From Microbotryum silenes-acaulis (Eukaryota > Basidiomycota > Microbotryomycetes > Microbotryales > Microbotryaceae), in the NCBI GenBank assembly GCA_003665825.1, contig QPFY01000020.1, positions 398,644 to 462,643 of the forward strand: a DNA stretch of 64,000 nt, read 5' to 3'. The notes below the pieces were generated by a model that was given only the letters and a program-made list of their open reading frames with translations, had not been told where the DNA came from and ran no database searches. The translations under genes were made by a program, and so were the position numbers. Shown here piece by piece: positions 62,272 to 64,000 of the stretch; the first letter of the stretch is position 1, and every line of letters begins with the position of its first letter.

Positions 62272-64000
<1,729 letters not shown>

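Overview
The window is a piece of nuclear chromosome from a fungus, most likely a basidiomycete (a Pucciniomycotina yeast is my best guess; I cannot name the species). The evidence is eukaryotic genes split by many short introns (about 50 to 270 nt, GT..AG, one probable GC..AG), dense gene packing on both strands, strong C/G preference in third codon positions, Ser/Pro/Gln-rich low-complexity tails, and clear fungal orthologues. Gene models were spliced by hand from the sequence. Where exon sums could be checked they match family lengths (ARPC4 169 aa, NSA2 260 aa, mS37 75 aa).

Positions 1-41,085 are an ordinary housekeeping block. In order: a cyclin L/K-type cyclin (partial, -), SCY1-like pseudokinase (+), CCR4-NOT ubiquitin ligase NOT4 (-), RNA polymerase III subunit RPC9 (-), Arp2/3 subunit ARPC4 (+), anaphase-promoting complex APC5 (+), mitoribosomal mS37/MRP10 (-), ribosome-biogenesis factor NSA2 (+), NADH-cytochrome b5 reductase (-), a RecQ helicase (+), alanyl-tRNA synthetase (-), ER oxidoreductin ERO1 (+), aspartate kinase (-), retromer VPS29 (-), ESCRT-III VPS2/CHMP2 (+) and a PIF1-type helicase (+). 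These genes do not form one pathway. They cover cell cycle, vesicle traffic, RNA and protein synthesis, and redox biology.

Positions 41,086-58,300 are a 17-kb accessory island. It holds at least four relatives of one kinase-like gene family (41.9-43.3 -, 43.6-46.1 +, 53.6-54.4 -, 55.6-58.0 +) plus two smaller fragments, most of them broken. They sit among a decayed LINE retrotransposon, a degraded copy of the PIF1 gene 5' end, a duplicated non-coding repeat with a ~608-nt insertion, and two inverted duplications of family fragments. One of those has perfect 302-nt arms. Two diverged family members share an identical 411-nt tract that includes an intron, which points to recent gene conversion.

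Positions 58,296-61,483 return to single-copy genes: a predicted mitochondrial protein of unknown role, a small one-helix membrane protein, and UMP/CMP kinase. The right edge (about 62.3-64.0 kb) has a weak hypothetical ORF and the 3' end of a Ty1/copia retrotransposon with a candidate LTR.

The observations most worth testing are: (i) three tandem in-frame ACG codons that open a presequence-like, ATG-less extension of alanyl-tRNA synthetase; (ii) the perfect inverted repeat in the kinase-like island as a possible hairpin-RNA source against its own family; (iii) the gene-conversion tract; (iv) introns inside or directly after start codons in several genes.
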